DNA of 64,000 nucleotides, taken from the NCBI GenBank assembly GCA_043747835.1, contig JAYTOK010000032.1:62001-126000 (forward strand), given 5' to 3'. The stretch's first letter is position 1. Every line of letters begins with the position of its first letter. A program made the position numbers and the translations under genes. The notes below the pieces were generated by a model. The model made no database searches. It was not told the DNA's origin and worked only from the letters and a program-made list of their open reading frames with translations. The DNA comes from CADEED01 sp043747835. Its GTDB lineage: Bacteria > Pseudomonadota > Gammaproteobacteria > Steroidobacterales > Steroidobacteraceae. This document shows positions 40,919-50,727 of this stretch, piece by piece.

Positions 40919-41487
40919 GAGAACCACTCACTCTCGCGATGCCAGTCGTCGGTCCAGAACAGCAGCACGCGCAGCGTGTCGGGTAGCCGGCCGCGGCGCA
41001 CGCCGGCGCGCAGGCTCACGCGGTACTCGCGATTCGCCGAGAGCTGCGGCGCCACGAGCACGGGCCAGGCATCGACGGTGCCGAGCGCTTCGAGAGCCTC
41101 CTCGAGAGTCGCGTAGCTGTGTTGCTGCATGCTCGCGCGCGGATCGATGTCGCGCGTGAGGTAGCGGTCGCTGACGGCGTGGTACACGAGCTCGCGATGC
41201 AGCGTGTAGTTGGCGACGTCGTCGTCGATCCAGAAGCGCCGCTCCTTCGAGACGATGACGTCGAGGTCGAAGGTCAGCGTGAGTCCGTCCTTGAGCGCCG
41301 CGCGAATGTCGTCGTTGACCGGATATGCGACGCGCGCGAAGAGCTGGAACACGCCGCTCTCGATGTTCATGTACGCGGAGCGCACTTCGAGGAGGCCGTC
41401 GAGTGCGTCGGCACGCGCGCCGCTGGCCGCGCAGGCCATGAAGGCCGCGAGAGCCAAGGTCGCCAGGTTGTGCGTGCGCCGGTTCAT
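40900..41487 (-). CDS. DUF4390 exported protein
   Basis: The protein is 195 residues with the signal peptide MNRRTHNLATLALAAFMACA ending ASGARADAL. The mature part is beta-rich (LEVRSAYMNIESGVFQLFAR; VAYPVNDDIRAALKDGLTLT) as in DUF4390, which sits between rsmB and ntrY in many Beta- and Gammaproteobacteria. The function is unknown; the operon position suggests a link with NtrY sensing. It begins six bases after the rsmB stop. Confidence 0.9.
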   Translation of the reverse strand: MNRRTHNLATLALAAFMACAASGARADALDGLLEVRSAYMNIESGVFQLFARVAYPVNDDIRAALKDGLTLTFDLDVIVSKERRFWIDDDVANYTLHRELVYHAVSDRYLTRDIDPRASMQQHSYATLEEALEALGTVDAWPVLVAPQLSANREYRVSLRAGVRRGRLPDTLRVLLFWTDDWHRESEWFSWSLQR

Positions 41488-41493
41488 GAACCT

Positions 41494-42852
41494 CTAGTTC
41501 CGCGTCAAACAAGCATAGTAGAAGCCGTCGGTATCCGCGTCGCCACCGGGCAGGAGTTGCCAGCCAGGCGAGCGTTCCAGCAAACCGGGCGGCCGCTCGA
41601 GGCTTTCCGGCCAGGGCAAGACCGCAGCTCCTGGATGCGTTTCGAGGAATGCCCTGACCACGTCTTCGTTCTCGTTCGGAAACACCGAGCAGGTGCAGTA
41701 GATGAGACGCCCGCCGGTGCGAAGTAGTTCGAACGCCGTTGCGAGAATGCGCGCCTGCGTGGCGGCGAAACCGTCCGCGTCGCCGGGTCGGCGCAGCAGC
41801 TTGATGTCGGGATGGCGGCGGATCACGCCGGTAGCCGAACACGGCGCGTCGACCAGGATTCGGTCGAAGGACCTGAGCGCGAGCGATGGTGGGCGCGTCG
41901 TGAGATCCGCGGTCAGCAACAGCGCATCGCGTCCGGCGCGCACGAGATTTTCGCGCACTCGCACGAGCCGCAGCGGGTCGTCATCCGCGGCGATGAGTTC
42001 GGTGAGTCCGGGCGTGCGTTGCGCGATGTGGAGAGTCTTGCCGCCGGGTGCAGCGCAGGCGTCGAGCACGCGCATGCCGGGTTGCGTGTCGAGCAGCGGT
42101 GCGGCGAGTTGCGCGCCGCCATCCTGCACCGACACCGCGCCGATTTCGAAGCCGGGCAGTGCCTGCACGGCGGCGGGCCGTTCGAGCACGATCATCGCGG
42201 GGTTCCAATCGACGCCGCGCGCTTCACGGCCGAGCGCGCGCCAGGCACGCAGGAAATCGTCGCGCGTCATCTGCGCGGGGTCGACACGCAGCACCATTGG
42301 CGGATGCGCGTTGTTCGCGGCGAGAATCGATTCCGCGCGATCGCCCCAGACCTTCGTCAGTGTGTCGACGAACCAGCGCGGATGGGCGTGACGCTGTGCG
42401 GGGTCGGTGTCGACCGTCGTCAGCAGGTCCACGCGTTGCGCGGTGAATTTGCGCAGCACCGCGTTAACGAAACCGCTCGCGCGTGGTTCCCCCACGATGC
42501 GGCTCGCGTCGACGGCAAGATGCACCTGGGCCTCGGGTGCTCCGCGTGAATACTCCACCTGGTGCGCGGCCGTCACGAGCAACGCGGCGAGCGTTGGCGA
42601 CAACTCGTCGAACGGCCGATTGACGAGCGGCGCGACCGCAGGCGCGAGACGCAGATACCAGCGCAGCGTGCCGAGCGCGATCGCGCGCACGGCGGCGCGA
42701 TCGACGCGTTCGTGCGCCGCTTCGAGTGCCGCATCCGCGGAGCGGCCGTCATGGACGACGGCCTGCACGGCGAGCGCGGCGCTCGCCAGCGTCTCGGCAC
42801 CGGGAGCATGGCGTTCACGCCGCGGACGGTACCCTGCGGGACGATGTCTCAT
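41494..42852 (-). CDS. rsmB: 16S rRNA (cytosine-967-C5)-methyltransferase RsmB
   Basis: The enzyme methylates C967 of 16S rRNA. It is 452 residues with an N-terminal NusB-like RNA-binding part and a C-terminal SAM-dependent domain: LDACAAPGGKTLHIA for SAM, VDAPCSATGVIRRHPD with the release Cys, and YCTCSVFPNENEDVV with the catalytic Cys. It is preceded by fmt with an ATGA overlap. The first 20 residues are basic and low-complexity and may not be conserved, but no better start is evident. Confidence 0.95.
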   Translation of the reverse strand: MRHRPAGYRPRRERHAPGAETLASAALAVQAVVHDGRSADAALEAAHERVDRAAVRAIALGTLRWYLRLAPAVAPLVNRPFDELSPTLAALLVTAAHQVEYSRGAPEAQVHLAVDASRIVGEPRASGFVNAVLRKFTAQRVDLLTTVDTDPAQRHAHPRWFVDTLTKVWGDRAESILAANNAHPPMVLRVDPAQMTRDDFLRAWRALGREARGVDWNPAMIVLERPAAVQALPGFEIGAVSVQDGGAQLAAPLLDTQPGMRVLDACAAPGGKTLHIAQRTPGLTELIAADDDPLRLVRVRENLVRAGRDALLLTADLTTRPPSLALRSFDRILVDAPCSATGVIRRHPDIKLLRRPGDADGFAATQARILATAFELLRTGGRLIYCTCSVFPNENEDVVRAFLETHPGAAVLPWPESLERPPGLLERSPGWQLLPGGDADTDGFYYACLTRN

Positions 42853-43790
42853 GCGCCGAACCTCGTGCCGTCGAGCCGAATGGCGTTCGCGAAATCGCGC
42901 GCGGACACGGGGCGTTTACCCGCGCGTTGCAGCTCGCTCACGGCGAGCACGCCATCGCCGCAGGCCACGTGCAGACCATCCTCGGCGAGGCCTAACAATG
43001 TTCCGGGCGTGGCACCCGTTGCCACAGTCGTAGCGACGTGCGCACGCAGGATTCGCAGGGTTTCGCCCGCGAACAGCGTCTCGGCGACGGGCCAGGGATT
43101 GAAGGCGCGCACGCGCCGGTCGATCTCGAGCGCCGGCAGATTCCAGTCGAGCTTTGCCTCGGTCTTCTCCAGCTTCGACGCATACGTCGAGCCGGCCGCG
43201 GGTTGCGGCGTGGCCGCAAGTGTTCCCGCCGCGAGACCGCCGAGGGCTTCGATCAATGCGGCCGCGCCGAGCTCCGCGAGCGCGTCGTGCAGATTGCCCG
43301 CGGTGTCGTGAGTGCCGATGGGGTGCCGGCGCTCGAGCAGCGTCGGTCCCGTGTCGAGTCCGGCGTCGAGCTGCATGATGGTCACGCCCGTTTCGGCGTC
43401 GCCCGCGAGGATCGCGCGCTGGATCGGCGCGGCGCCACGCCAACGCGGCAGCAGCGATCCGTGGATGTTCACGCAGCCGTAGCGCGGCAGAGAAAGCACC
43501 GTCGGCGGCAGGATGAGGCCATAGGCGACGACGACGAGCACGTCCGGCGCCCAGCTCGCGAGCTCGACGCGACTCTCGGGCGTTTTCAAAGTTGATGGTT
43601 GCGCGAGCGGCAGGCCCGCGTCGAGCGCGAGTAGTTTGACGGGCGAGGCGCGCAGCTCACGGCCGCGGCCGGCCGGCCGGTCCGGCTGCGTGAGCACGCC
43701 GACCACGCGGTGGCCGGAGGAAAGCAACGCGCGCAACGCGGGCAACGCGAAATGCGGAGTGCCCGCAAAGGCGATTCGCAGAGCGGTCAT
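42849..43790 (-). CDS. fmt: Methionyl-tRNA formyltransferase
   Basis: The enzyme formylates initiator Met-tRNA using 10-formyl-tetrahydrofolate. It is 313 residues starting MTALRIAFAGTPHFALPALR, with the formyl-donor site CVNIHGSLLPRWRGAAPIQ and the downstream Asp in MQLDAGLDTGP. The length is usual. It lies between def (31 bases upstream) and rsmB (ATGA overlap), the standard order. Confidence 0.96.
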   Translation of the reverse strand: MTALRIAFAGTPHFALPALRALLSSGHRVVGVLTQPDRPAGRGRELRASPVKLLALDAGLPLAQPSTLKTPESRVELASWAPDVLVVVAYGLILPPTVLSLPRYGCVNIHGSLLPRWRGAAPIQRAILAGDAETGVTIMQLDAGLDTGPTLLERRHPIGTHDTAGNLHDALAELGAAALIEALGGLAAGTLAATPQPAAGSTYASKLEKTEAKLDWNLPALEIDRRVRAFNPWPVAETLFAGETLRILRAHVATTVATGATPGTLLGLAEDGLHVACGDGVLAVSELQRAGKRPVSARDFANAIRLDGTRFGA

Positions 43791-43821
43791 GAGTTCGCCC
43801 GAAGGCTGGTGCGCGGGAGGT

Positions 43822-44361
43822 TCAGTACGCGCGCGCGGTGACGGATTCGTTCGGGTGCGCGTTGCGCTCTTTGCGATCCTTGTCGAGCTTCTTGCGGATG
43901 CGCTCTCGTTTCAGATCCGAGAGGTAATCCACGAACAGCTTGCCTTCGAGATGATCCATTTCGTGCTGCAGGCACACGGCAGCCAGGCCTTCGAGTTCGA
44001 CCTCGAACTCCTCGCCGGTCACATCCCTCGCACGGGCGCGGATCTTCGCGGCACGCTTCACTTCGTCGAAAATTCCCGGGACCGAGAGGCAGCCCTCTTC
44101 GCCGACCCCGGTACCTTCGGCGCTCAAGATCTCGGGGTTGCAGAACACCATCGGCTCCGTCCTGCCTTCCGAAACATCCATGACAATCAATCGCTTGTGG
44201 AAATCCACCTGGGTCGCGGCCAGGCCGATGCCGGGGGCCGCGTACATGGTCTCGAGCATGTCCCCGGCGACCCGCGCCAACGCGGAATCGAACACCTCGA
44301 CCGGCTTGGCGCGGGTGCGTAAACGGGGGTCGGGGTATTCGAGAATTTGCAGGCGCGCCAT
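43822..44361 (-). CDS. def: Peptide deformylase
   Basis: The enzyme removes the N-formyl group from new proteins using a bound metal. It is 179 residues from the ATG of MARLQILEYPDPRLRTRAKP; an in-frame extension of 54 codons upstream lacks family character and overlaps the divergent promoter region. All three motifs are present: GIGLAATQ, EEGCLSVPG and QHEMDHLEGKLF. The C-terminal tail is basic (RERIRKKLDKDRKER), as usual. Confidence 0.96.
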   Translation of the reverse strand: MARLQILEYPDPRLRTRAKPVEVFDSALARVAGDMLETMYAAPGIGLAATQVDFHKRLIVMDVSEGRTEPMVFCNPEILSAEGTGVGEEGCLSVPGIFDEVKRAAKIRARARDVTGEEFEVELEGLAAVCLQHEMDHLEGKLFVDYLSDLKRERIRKKLDKDRKERNAHPNESVTARAY

Positions 44362-44543
44362 GATGTTCCGCTCGATTGCTGCTAATGTTTGGGCGATACG
44401 ATTGAGGACAAGGACTGCGCGAGTCGCTGCGGGGTTCCGTCCCGTGATCCAGCGCACAAACTTGACAATAGATCGTAGGCCCTCGTGCCGCGCCGGATTA
44501 TAACTGGGGTCCGCTTGCCCCACCCAGAGTTGAGGAGTGGAGG

Positions 44544-46217
44544 ATGTCTTTGAATCAAGAACTTAAATCCCCGCGTGTATTGGCGTTGCTGACGCCGCGA
44601 AATTTGATCGTCGCGGGCTTCATCGCGGCTGCCATTCTCGCTGCCGGGTGCAAATCCGCCCCTCCCGGGGAACAAACCGAGTATCGCGGAGCCCCCGCGC
44701 CTTCGGCCGCGTCCAGGGATCGTGCCGACGACATGACGGCAACCGAAGCCGCCATCTCTGGCCTCAACGAGGCGCCGGCTGCCGACCAAAGTGCGCCGAC
44801 CTCGCAGTTGCTGCGTCCCGATGCGCCGATGAATTACTCGGTGAAGCGTGGCGACACCCTCTGGGACATCTCCGCGGTATTCCTCAAGGACCCATGGTTC
44901 TGGCCCGAGATCTGGCAGATCAATCCGCAGGTCGAAAACCCGCACCTGATCTACCCGGGCGATGTGCTGTCGCTCGCGGTCGGCGCCAATGGCGATGCTC
45001 ACGTCTACATCTCGCAGTATGGCGGCGCGCGTCTGACGCCCCGGCTGCGCAGCGAAGACCTCGATGGTCCCATCGACTCGATTCCGTTCTCCGCGATCAC
45101 CGCGTTTCTCTCGAAGCCCTCCGTGCTGACGAAAGATCAGGCGTTGCGCGCTCCGCACATCCTCGCGTTCCGCGACGGACACATGGTGGGCGGCACCGGG
45201 CACGAGATCTACGTGCGCAAACTGAATGCGCCGCTCAATCAACGATTCTCGGTCATGCACATCGGCGCTGAAATCCGCGATCCGGAATCAAATGATGTTG
45301 TCGGTTATCAAGCCGCCTACGTCGCGACGGCAGTCGTGAATTCTCCCGGCGAAGTCAGCAAGGCAATTTTGACAGAGGGTGCCCGCGAGGCGCTCGAAGG
45401 TGACCGCCTGATCTCGCAGCAGGGCGAAACCCCGCTGACGTTCGCGCCGCATGCGCCGCGCGGGGAACTGGACGGCCAGATCATCGCCATCGCGGACAAT
45501 GCCGAACAGATCGGCACATATCAGGTCGTCGTCGTGAATCGCGGCGCTCGCCACGGCCTCGCCGCGGGCGCGGTGCTCGCGGTCGACCAGAAGGGCGCGA
45601 CGGTCCAGGACCGATACAGCAAATATCCGTGGAACAAGGACCCGGTCGGCGAGGACGTGCAACTACCTTACGAGCGCGCCGGCACGATGATCATTTTCAA
45701 AGTCTACGATCGCGTGAGCTACGGCCTCATCGTCGGCGCCCGCGGCCCGATGCAGGTCGCCGATCGCGTCTACAACCCTTCCGTTGGCGGACCGCGCAAC
45801 ATGCCGGTTTCGCGCACGACATCCAGTTCCGACTCCGGCGGCTCCGCCGCTCCGATCGTGGCTTCCAACCCGGATGGCGGCGGCACAGTCGTCTTCTACC
45901 GCGAGAAGAAGCTGTTCGGCGCCGCGGCCCGTTTCAAGGTTCGCGAGAACGGCGTCGAGCTCTGCAAGCTCTCGAACGGCACCTTCTGCGTGGTGAACGT
46001 CCCGGCGGGCGCGCACGATTTCGCCCCCGAGAAAGACGCGAAGGAAACAGTGAAGCTGGATGTTCAGGCCGGCGAAACGTATTTCGTCCGTGGCACCATC
46101 TCGATGGGATTCCTCTCCGGACGCGGCAACCTCGCGTCGTCCGACCGTGGCGCCTTCGAAGGCATGCAGTCCGACCTATCCGACAATTCGGGCCAGGACC
46201 TGGGTAGCGGCGACTAG
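44544..46217 (+). CDS. LysM-domain exported protein
   Basis: The protein is 557 residues. It begins MSLNQELKSPRVLALLTPRN and then has a hydrophobic segment ending in a lipobox-like ILAAGC, so it is probably a lipoprotein. A single LysM unit is near residues 95-150 (YSVKRGDTLWDISAVFLKD to IYPGDVLSLAV), predicted to bind peptidoglycan. The long middle part is a beta-rich region found in proteins encoded next to dprA in Gammaproteobacteria. The C-terminal 100 residues contain a DUF2846-like segment (VVFYREKKLFGAAARFKVRE). RBS GGAGGA lies just before the ATG. It is divergent from def and followed by a terminator. Confidence 0.88.
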   Translation: MSLNQELKSPRVLALLTPRNLIVAGFIAAAILAAGCKSAPPGEQTEYRGAPAPSAASRDRADDMTATEAAISGLNEAPAADQSAPTSQLLRPDAPMNYSVKRGDTLWDISAVFLKDPWFWPEIWQINPQVENPHLIYPGDVLSLAVGANGDAHVYISQYGGARLTPRLRSEDLDGPIDSIPFSAITAFLSKPSVLTKDQALRAPHILAFRDGHMVGGTGHEIYVRKLNAPLNQRFSVMHIGAEIRDPESNDVVGYQAAYVATAVVNSPGEVSKAILTEGAREALEGDRLISQQGETPLTFAPHAPRGELDGQIIAIADNAEQIGTYQVVVVNRGARHGLAAGAVLAVDQKGATVQDRYSKYPWNKDPVGEDVQLPYERAGTMIIFKVYDRVSYGLIVGARGPMQVADRVYNPSVGGPRNMPVSRTTSSSDSGGSAAPIVASNPDGGGTVVFYREKKLFGAAARFKVRENGVELCKLSNGTFCVVNVPAGAHDFAPEKDAKETVKLDVQAGETYFVRGTISMGFLSGRGNLASSDRGAFEGMQSDLSDNSGQDLGSGD

Positions 46218-46237
46218 CTAGTCTCTGGACCATCTCG

Positions 46238-46277
46238 AAAACGACGCCCGGTGCGAAAGCCCCGGGCGTTTTCTTTT
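46238..46277 (+). terminator. Rho-independent terminator after the LysM gene
   Basis: Stem ACGCCCGG (46244-46251) with CCGGGCGT (46262-46269), loop TGCGAAAGCC-like, followed by TTTCTTTTC. It lies 26 bases after the stop codon, so dprA probably has its own promoter. Confidence 0.85.
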
Positions 46278-46350
46278 CTGGAGTCGAATCTGTCCGAAAT
46301 GACCAGAAACTCGCGTCCATGAATCGACGCGCGGCTTCTAGGCTGTCGGG

Positions 46351-47469
46351 ATGATCCATCGAAGCGAAGCAGTCCTGCGCCGGCGCGTCATCGCCGCGCG
46401 TGCGCCTGGCATCACGGCGCCGCAACTCTTGGGCCTGGCGAAAGCGTCTCCCGACCTGGATCTGCTCGACGACCCGGATGAGTTGGCGCTCCGGCAGCTC
46501 GGACTATCTACCGCGGCGGCGCGGAAGCTCGCTGCCCCCGACCTCGCGCAGATAGACGCCGACCTGCGCTGGCTCGACTCTTCCCGTGCAACGCTGCTCG
46601 CCGTCACCGACGAGGCGTACCCCGAACTGCTGCGCGAGTCGCCGGATGCGCCGCCGCTGCTCTTCGTGCTCGGCGATCCCGGCGCGCTAGCCGAACCCCA
46701 GATCGCGATGGTCGGCAGCCGCAATCCGACAGCGGGCGGCGTCGCGACCGCGCGCGACTTCGCGTCGAAGTTCGCTCGTGCCGGGATCACCATCACGAGC
46801 GGTCTCGCGCTGGGCATCGACGCCGCCTGCCACGAGGGAGCGCTCGCAGGCGGCGGCCTCACCGTCGCGGTGCTGGGCTGCGGGCTCGACCTGATCTACC
46901 CGAAAACACACGAAGCCCTGGCCGCCCGTATCCTGGGGGCGGCCGGCGCTCTGGTTTCCGAATTCCCGCCCGGAACGCCCGCGCTTCGCGAACACTTTCC
47001 TCAGCGCAACCGCATCATCGCGGGATTGAGCGTCGGCACTGTCGTCGTCGAAGCGGCCCGCCGGTCGGGCTCCCTGATCACCGCCCGACTCGCCGGGATC
47101 GCTGGCCGGGAGGTGTTCGCCCTGCCCGGATCCATCCACAACGAGCGCGCCCGGGGCTGCCACGAACTCATCCGTCAGGGGGCCAAACTCGTCGAGTGCG
47201 TCGAGGACGTCCTCTGCGAGCTCAAAATTTCCTTTGCTTCCCAACTACTTGCGACGCCGGCGACCGTGGCGAAAAACCCGCCCGTGTTGGACAAGGCATA
47301 CAAAATCCTGTTAGATGCGCTCGCCTTCGAGCCGGCGAGCGTCGACTGCTTGATCGAACGCACGGGTCTCAACAGCGAATCGATCACCTCGATGCTGCTG
47401 ATTCTGGAGCTCGAAGGACACGTGGCGCCGCACCCCGGCGGCCGTTACAGCCGCATGGCGGGACAATAA
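46351..47469 (+). CDS. dprA: DNA-processing protein DprA
   Basis: The product loads RecA on incoming single-stranded DNA during transformation. It is 372 residues with the extended Rossmann fold: AMVGSRNPTAGGVATARDF, SGLALGIDAACHEGALAGGG, then HFPQRNRIIAGLSVGTVVVE. The C-terminal winged-helix domain (ILLDALAFEPASVDCLIERT) is complete. It is followed by smg after 17 bases. The order dprA-smg-topA is usual in Gammaproteobacteria. Confidence 0.96.
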   Translation: MIHRSEAVLRRRVIAARAPGITAPQLLGLAKASPDLDLLDDPDELALRQLGLSTAAARKLAAPDLAQIDADLRWLDSSRATLLAVTDEAYPELLRESPDAPPLLFVLGDPGALAEPQIAMVGSRNPTAGGVATARDFASKFARAGITITSGLALGIDAACHEGALAGGGLTVAVLGCGLDLIYPKTHEALAARILGAAGALVSEFPPGTPALREHFPQRNRIIAGLSVGTVVVEAARRSGSLITARLAGIAGREVFALPGSIHNERARGCHELIRQGAKLVECVEDVLCELKISFASQLLATPATVAKNPPVLDKAYKILLDALAFEPASVDCLIERTGLNSESITSMLLILELEGHVAPHPGGRYSRMAGQ

Positions 47470-47486
47470 TCTCTACGGCGACAAGC

Positions 47487-47954
47487 ATGACCGGAAGTGT
47501 TTTAGACATTCTCATCTACGTGTTCGACCAGTACATGATGGCGGAAGCGCCCGAAGTGCCCGAACGCGAAGCCCTTGCCGCCGATCTCGAACGCGCCGGT
47601 TTCGGCCGCCACAACGTCGAGCGAGCCCTCGACTGGCTCGCCGATCTCGCCGGTGAACGCGCCCGTCCCGATCTTCCCTCACGCGCGATGCGCGTGTTTT
47701 CCCCCGACGAGCTCGAGCGCATCTCGACGAGCTGCCGCGGGTACCTGCTGCAACTCGAACAGGAAGACATCCTCTCGCCGCTCCAGCGCGAAATCGTCAT
47801 CGACCGCCTCGTCGCGCTCGACAGCGACGACATCGACATCGACCGCCTCAAGTGGCTGGTGTTGATGGTGCTCTCCAGCCAGCCGGGCCAGGAACAGGCC
47901 TGCGCGCGCATGGAAGACCTCGTGTTCGAGGACACCGACATGCGGCCGAACTAG
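47487..47954 (+). CDS. smg: Smg family protein (DUF494)
   Basis: The protein is 155 residues starting MTGSVLDILIYVFDQYMMAE, as in Smg proteins. It is all-helical and acidic, with the conserved C-terminal part LKWLVLMVLSSQPGQEQACA. The function is unknown; it always travels between dprA and topA. The start was placed at the ATG after the open frame that overlaps the end of dprA, because of the family fit. Confidence 0.94.
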   Translation: MTGSVLDILIYVFDQYMMAEAPEVPEREALAADLERAGFGRHNVERALDWLADLAGERARPDLPSRAMRVFSPDELERISTSCRGYLLQLEQEDILSPLQREIVIDRLVALDSDDIDIDRLKWLVLMVLSSQPGQEQACARMEDLVFEDTDMRPN

Positions 47955-47957
47955 TCG

Positions 47958-50507
47958 ATGGCAGAAAACCTAGTCATCGTCGAGTCTCCCGCCAAAGCGA
48001 AGACCATCAAGAAATACCTCGGCAAGGATTTCGAGGTCCTGGCCTCGTACGGCCACGTGCGCGATCTCGTGCCGAAGGAAGGCGCGGTCGACCCGGACAA
48101 GCAGTTCTCGATGACCTACCAGGCCATCGAACGCAACGAAAAACACGTCGACGCGATTTCGCGCGCGTTGAAGAAATCCAAGAATCTTTATCTGGCGACC
48201 GACCCTGATCGCGAAGGCGAAGCGATCTCCTGGCATTTGCGCGAGCTGCTCGATGAGCGCGGCGATCTCAAGGGCAAAGAGGTCAAGCGCGTCGTTTTCT
48301 ATGAAATCACCAAGGGCGAAGTGCAGCGGGCCGTGGCCGAGCCACGCGACCTGTCGCTCGACCTCGTGAACGCGCAGCAGGCGCGCCGCGCGCTCGACTA
48401 TCTCGTCGGCTTCAACCTGTCGCCGCTGCTCTGGAAAAAGGTGCGGCGCGGTCTCTCGGCCGGTCGCGTGCAGAGCCCGGCGCTGCGCATGATCTGCGAG
48501 CGCGAGGCCGAAATCGCGATCTTCGTGCCGCAGGAATACTGGACGCTCGAGGCGCAGGGCGAGCACAGCACGCAGACCTTTCCGCTCAAGCTGACCGAGT
48601 TCAACGGCCAGAAGGTCGAGCAGTTCAGCTTCACGAACGAAGGGTCGGCGCGCGACGTCGAGCAGGCCCTCAAGGACGCCGCGCAGGGATTCCTGCACGT
48701 CGTGTCGATCGACAAGAAGCAGCGCCGCCGCAATCCGTCGCCGCCGTTCACGACATCGACCCTGCAGCAGGAAGCGGCGCGCAAGCTCGGCTATTCCGCG
48801 CAGCGCACGATGCGTCTCGCGCAGCAGCTATATGAAGGTGTGGACTTCGGCGAAGGCAGCATCGGGCTCATCACCTACATGCGCACCGATTCCTTGAACC
48901 TCGCCAACGAGGCGATCGCCGAGATCCGCACCGTGATCGCGAAAGAATACGGTGCGGAAGCCGTGGCCGAGGAAGTGCGCGCCTACAAGACCAAGTCGCG
49001 CAACGCTCAGGAGGCGCACGAAGCCATTCGCCCGACATCGGCCGCGATCCTGCCCTCGCAGGTCGAAGGCAAGATCGATCCGGACCAGTTCAAGCTTTAT
49101 TCGCTGATCTGGAAGCGCGCGGTCGCCTGCCAGATGGCGCACGCGCTGTTCGACACCGTCGCCGTCGACATGGTGCCGAGCAAGCAAGCGGATGCAGGCA
49201 GTAGCGCCGCCTCGACCCGCCACACGCTGCGCGCGAACGGCTCGACTCTCGTGAAACCCGGCTACATCGCCGTCTACCAGGAAGACGTCGACGACAGCAA
49301 ACCGGAGAACGAGAACGACCGCTTATTGCCCGCGATGAACGAGGGCGACGTCGTGACATTGCTCGACGTGCACGGCGATCAGCACTTCACCGAACCGCCG
49401 CCCCGCTTCTCGGAAGCGTCGCTCGTGAAGTCGCTCGAAGAGCACGGCATCGGCCGCCCTTCGACCTACGCGACGATCATCTCGACGCTCAAGGATCGCG
49501 AATACGTCGACATGGACAACCGCCGGTTCATCCCGACGGACATCGGCAAGATTGTTGGCGGCTTCCTCGCGAAGCACTTCCACAAGTACGTTGAATACGG
49601 CTTCACTGCCGCGCTCGAAGACGAGCTCGACGCGGTGTCCCGTGGCGAAGAGAACTGGACTGAGCCGCTCAAGAAATTCTGGAAGCCGTTCATCACCCAG
49701 GTCGAGCACATCGAAAAGAATGTCTCGCGCGAAGAAGCCGCGCAGGCGCGCCAGCTCGGCACGCATCCGGAAAGCGGCAAGCCCATCTCCGTGCGCATGG
49801 GCCGCTACGGCCCGTTCGTGCAGATCGGCACCAAGGACGACGAAGAGAAGCCCAAGTTCGCGGGCCTGCGACCCGGTCAGAAGATGGATCTCATCAAGCT
49901 GCCCGAGGCGCTCGAGCTCTTCAAACTACCCGTGGCGCTGGGAAATACCGCCGACGGCGAGCCGGTGCAATCGAACATCGGCCGCTTCGGGCCGTACATC
50001 AAGTACGGCGCGAAGTACGTCTCCCTGAAGCCGCCGGACGACCCTTACACCGTCACGCTCGAACGCGCGCTCGAAGTCATCGCGGCCAAGAAGGAAGCGG
50101 ACGCGAACCGCATCATCCAGGACTTCGGCGTGGACAACATCCAGGTGCTGAACGGCCGCTACGGCCCGTACATCACCGACGGCAAGCGCAACGCGCGCAT
50201 GCCGAAGGACACCGACCCGAAGACGATTCCGCTGGAAACCTGCCGCGAATTGCTGAGCGTCGCGCCGTTGCGCGGGCAGAAATTCGGTCGCAAGAAGACG
50301 TCCAACTCCAAAACGGCGGCGTCCGCGAAAGACGCGGCACCGGCCGCTGATGCCGCTTCCAAGGAAAAGCCGTCGAAGAAATCCGCGGTGAAGAAGAAAG
50401 AAGCCCCCGAGATTTCGACGAGCGAAAAGAAAGCGGCAGCGCCGAAGAAGAAAGCCCCGGCCAAGAAATCTTCACCGAAGGCCAAAAAATCCAAGGCCAA
50501 ATCCTGA
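47958..50507 (+). CDS. topA: DNA topoisomerase I with Lys-rich tail
   Basis: The enzyme relaxes negative supercoils by single-strand passage. It is 849 residues with the TOPRIM start NLVIVESPAKAKTIKKYLG, acidic TDPDREGEAISWHL, and the active-site Tyr in GLITYMRTDSLNLANEAI. Instead of Cys4 zinc ribbons the C-terminal part has non-zinc topoisomerase repeats (RYGPFVQIGTKDDEEKPKFA; RFGPYIKYGAKYVSLKPPDD; RYGPYITDGKRNARMPKDTD). A tail of about 75 residues made of Lys/Ala/Pro follows (KKKAPAKKSSPKAKKSKAKS at the end). This basic tail is common in proteobacterial TopA and probably binds DNA. Confidence 0.97.
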   Translation: MAENLVIVESPAKAKTIKKYLGKDFEVLASYGHVRDLVPKEGAVDPDKQFSMTYQAIERNEKHVDAISRALKKSKNLYLATDPDREGEAISWHLRELLDERGDLKGKEVKRVVFYEITKGEVQRAVAEPRDLSLDLVNAQQARRALDYLVGFNLSPLLWKKVRRGLSAGRVQSPALRMICEREAEIAIFVPQEYWTLEAQGEHSTQTFPLKLTEFNGQKVEQFSFTNEGSARDVEQALKDAAQGFLHVVSIDKKQRRRNPSPPFTTSTLQQEAARKLGYSAQRTMRLAQQLYEGVDFGEGSIGLITYMRTDSLNLANEAIAEIRTVIAKEYGAEAVAEEVRAYKTKSRNAQEAHEAIRPTSAAILPSQVEGKIDPDQFKLYSLIWKRAVACQMAHALFDTVAVDMVPSKQADAGSSAASTRHTLRANGSTLVKPGYIAVYQEDVDDSKPENENDRLLPAMNEGDVVTLLDVHGDQHFTEPPPRFSEASLVKSLEEHGIGRPSTYATIISTLKDREYVDMDNRRFIPTDIGKIVGGFLAKHFHKYVEYGFTAALEDELDAVSRGEENWTEPLKKFWKPFITQVEHIEKNVSREEAAQARQLGTHPESGKPISVRMGRYGPFVQIGTKDDEEKPKFAGLRPGQKMDLIKLPEALELFKLPVALGNTADGEPVQSNIGRFGPYIKYGAKYVSLKPPDDPYTVTLERALEVIAAKKEADANRIIQDFGVDNIQVLNGRYGPYITDGKRNARMPKDTDPKTIPLETCRELLSVAPLRGQKFGRKKTSNSKTAASAKDAAPAADAASKEKPSKKSAVKKKEAPEISTSEKKAAAPKKKAPAKKSSPKAKKSKAKS

Positions 50508-50516
50508 TCCTTATGT

Positions 50517-50546
50517 TCAATCTCGCGCTGTCGCGCGATTGAATTA
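50517..50546 (+). terminator. Hairpin after topA (no T-run)
   Basis: TTCAATCTCGCG pairs with CGCGCGATTGAA around a short CTGT loop, just after the topA stop codon. The bases after it are TTAAG and not a T-run, so termination would be weak or Rho-dependent. The rest of the gap to 50728 shows no other feature. Confidence 0.5.
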
Positions 50547-50727
50547 AGTCCGATCGCGGAGTAGCGTCGGCTGCGGGTCCTGGACAACACGGTTCGTCAC
50601 GACGAAGAAAGAAGTGACGGCTGCTCGCGGCATCCAAAGAAGAACCGCCGCGCTCCCGAGGCGCTCGTCTGAAAAGACTTGAGCTCGGCGTGTGTCCGGA
50701 ATAACAGGTTCTCAGGGAAATAATCAC

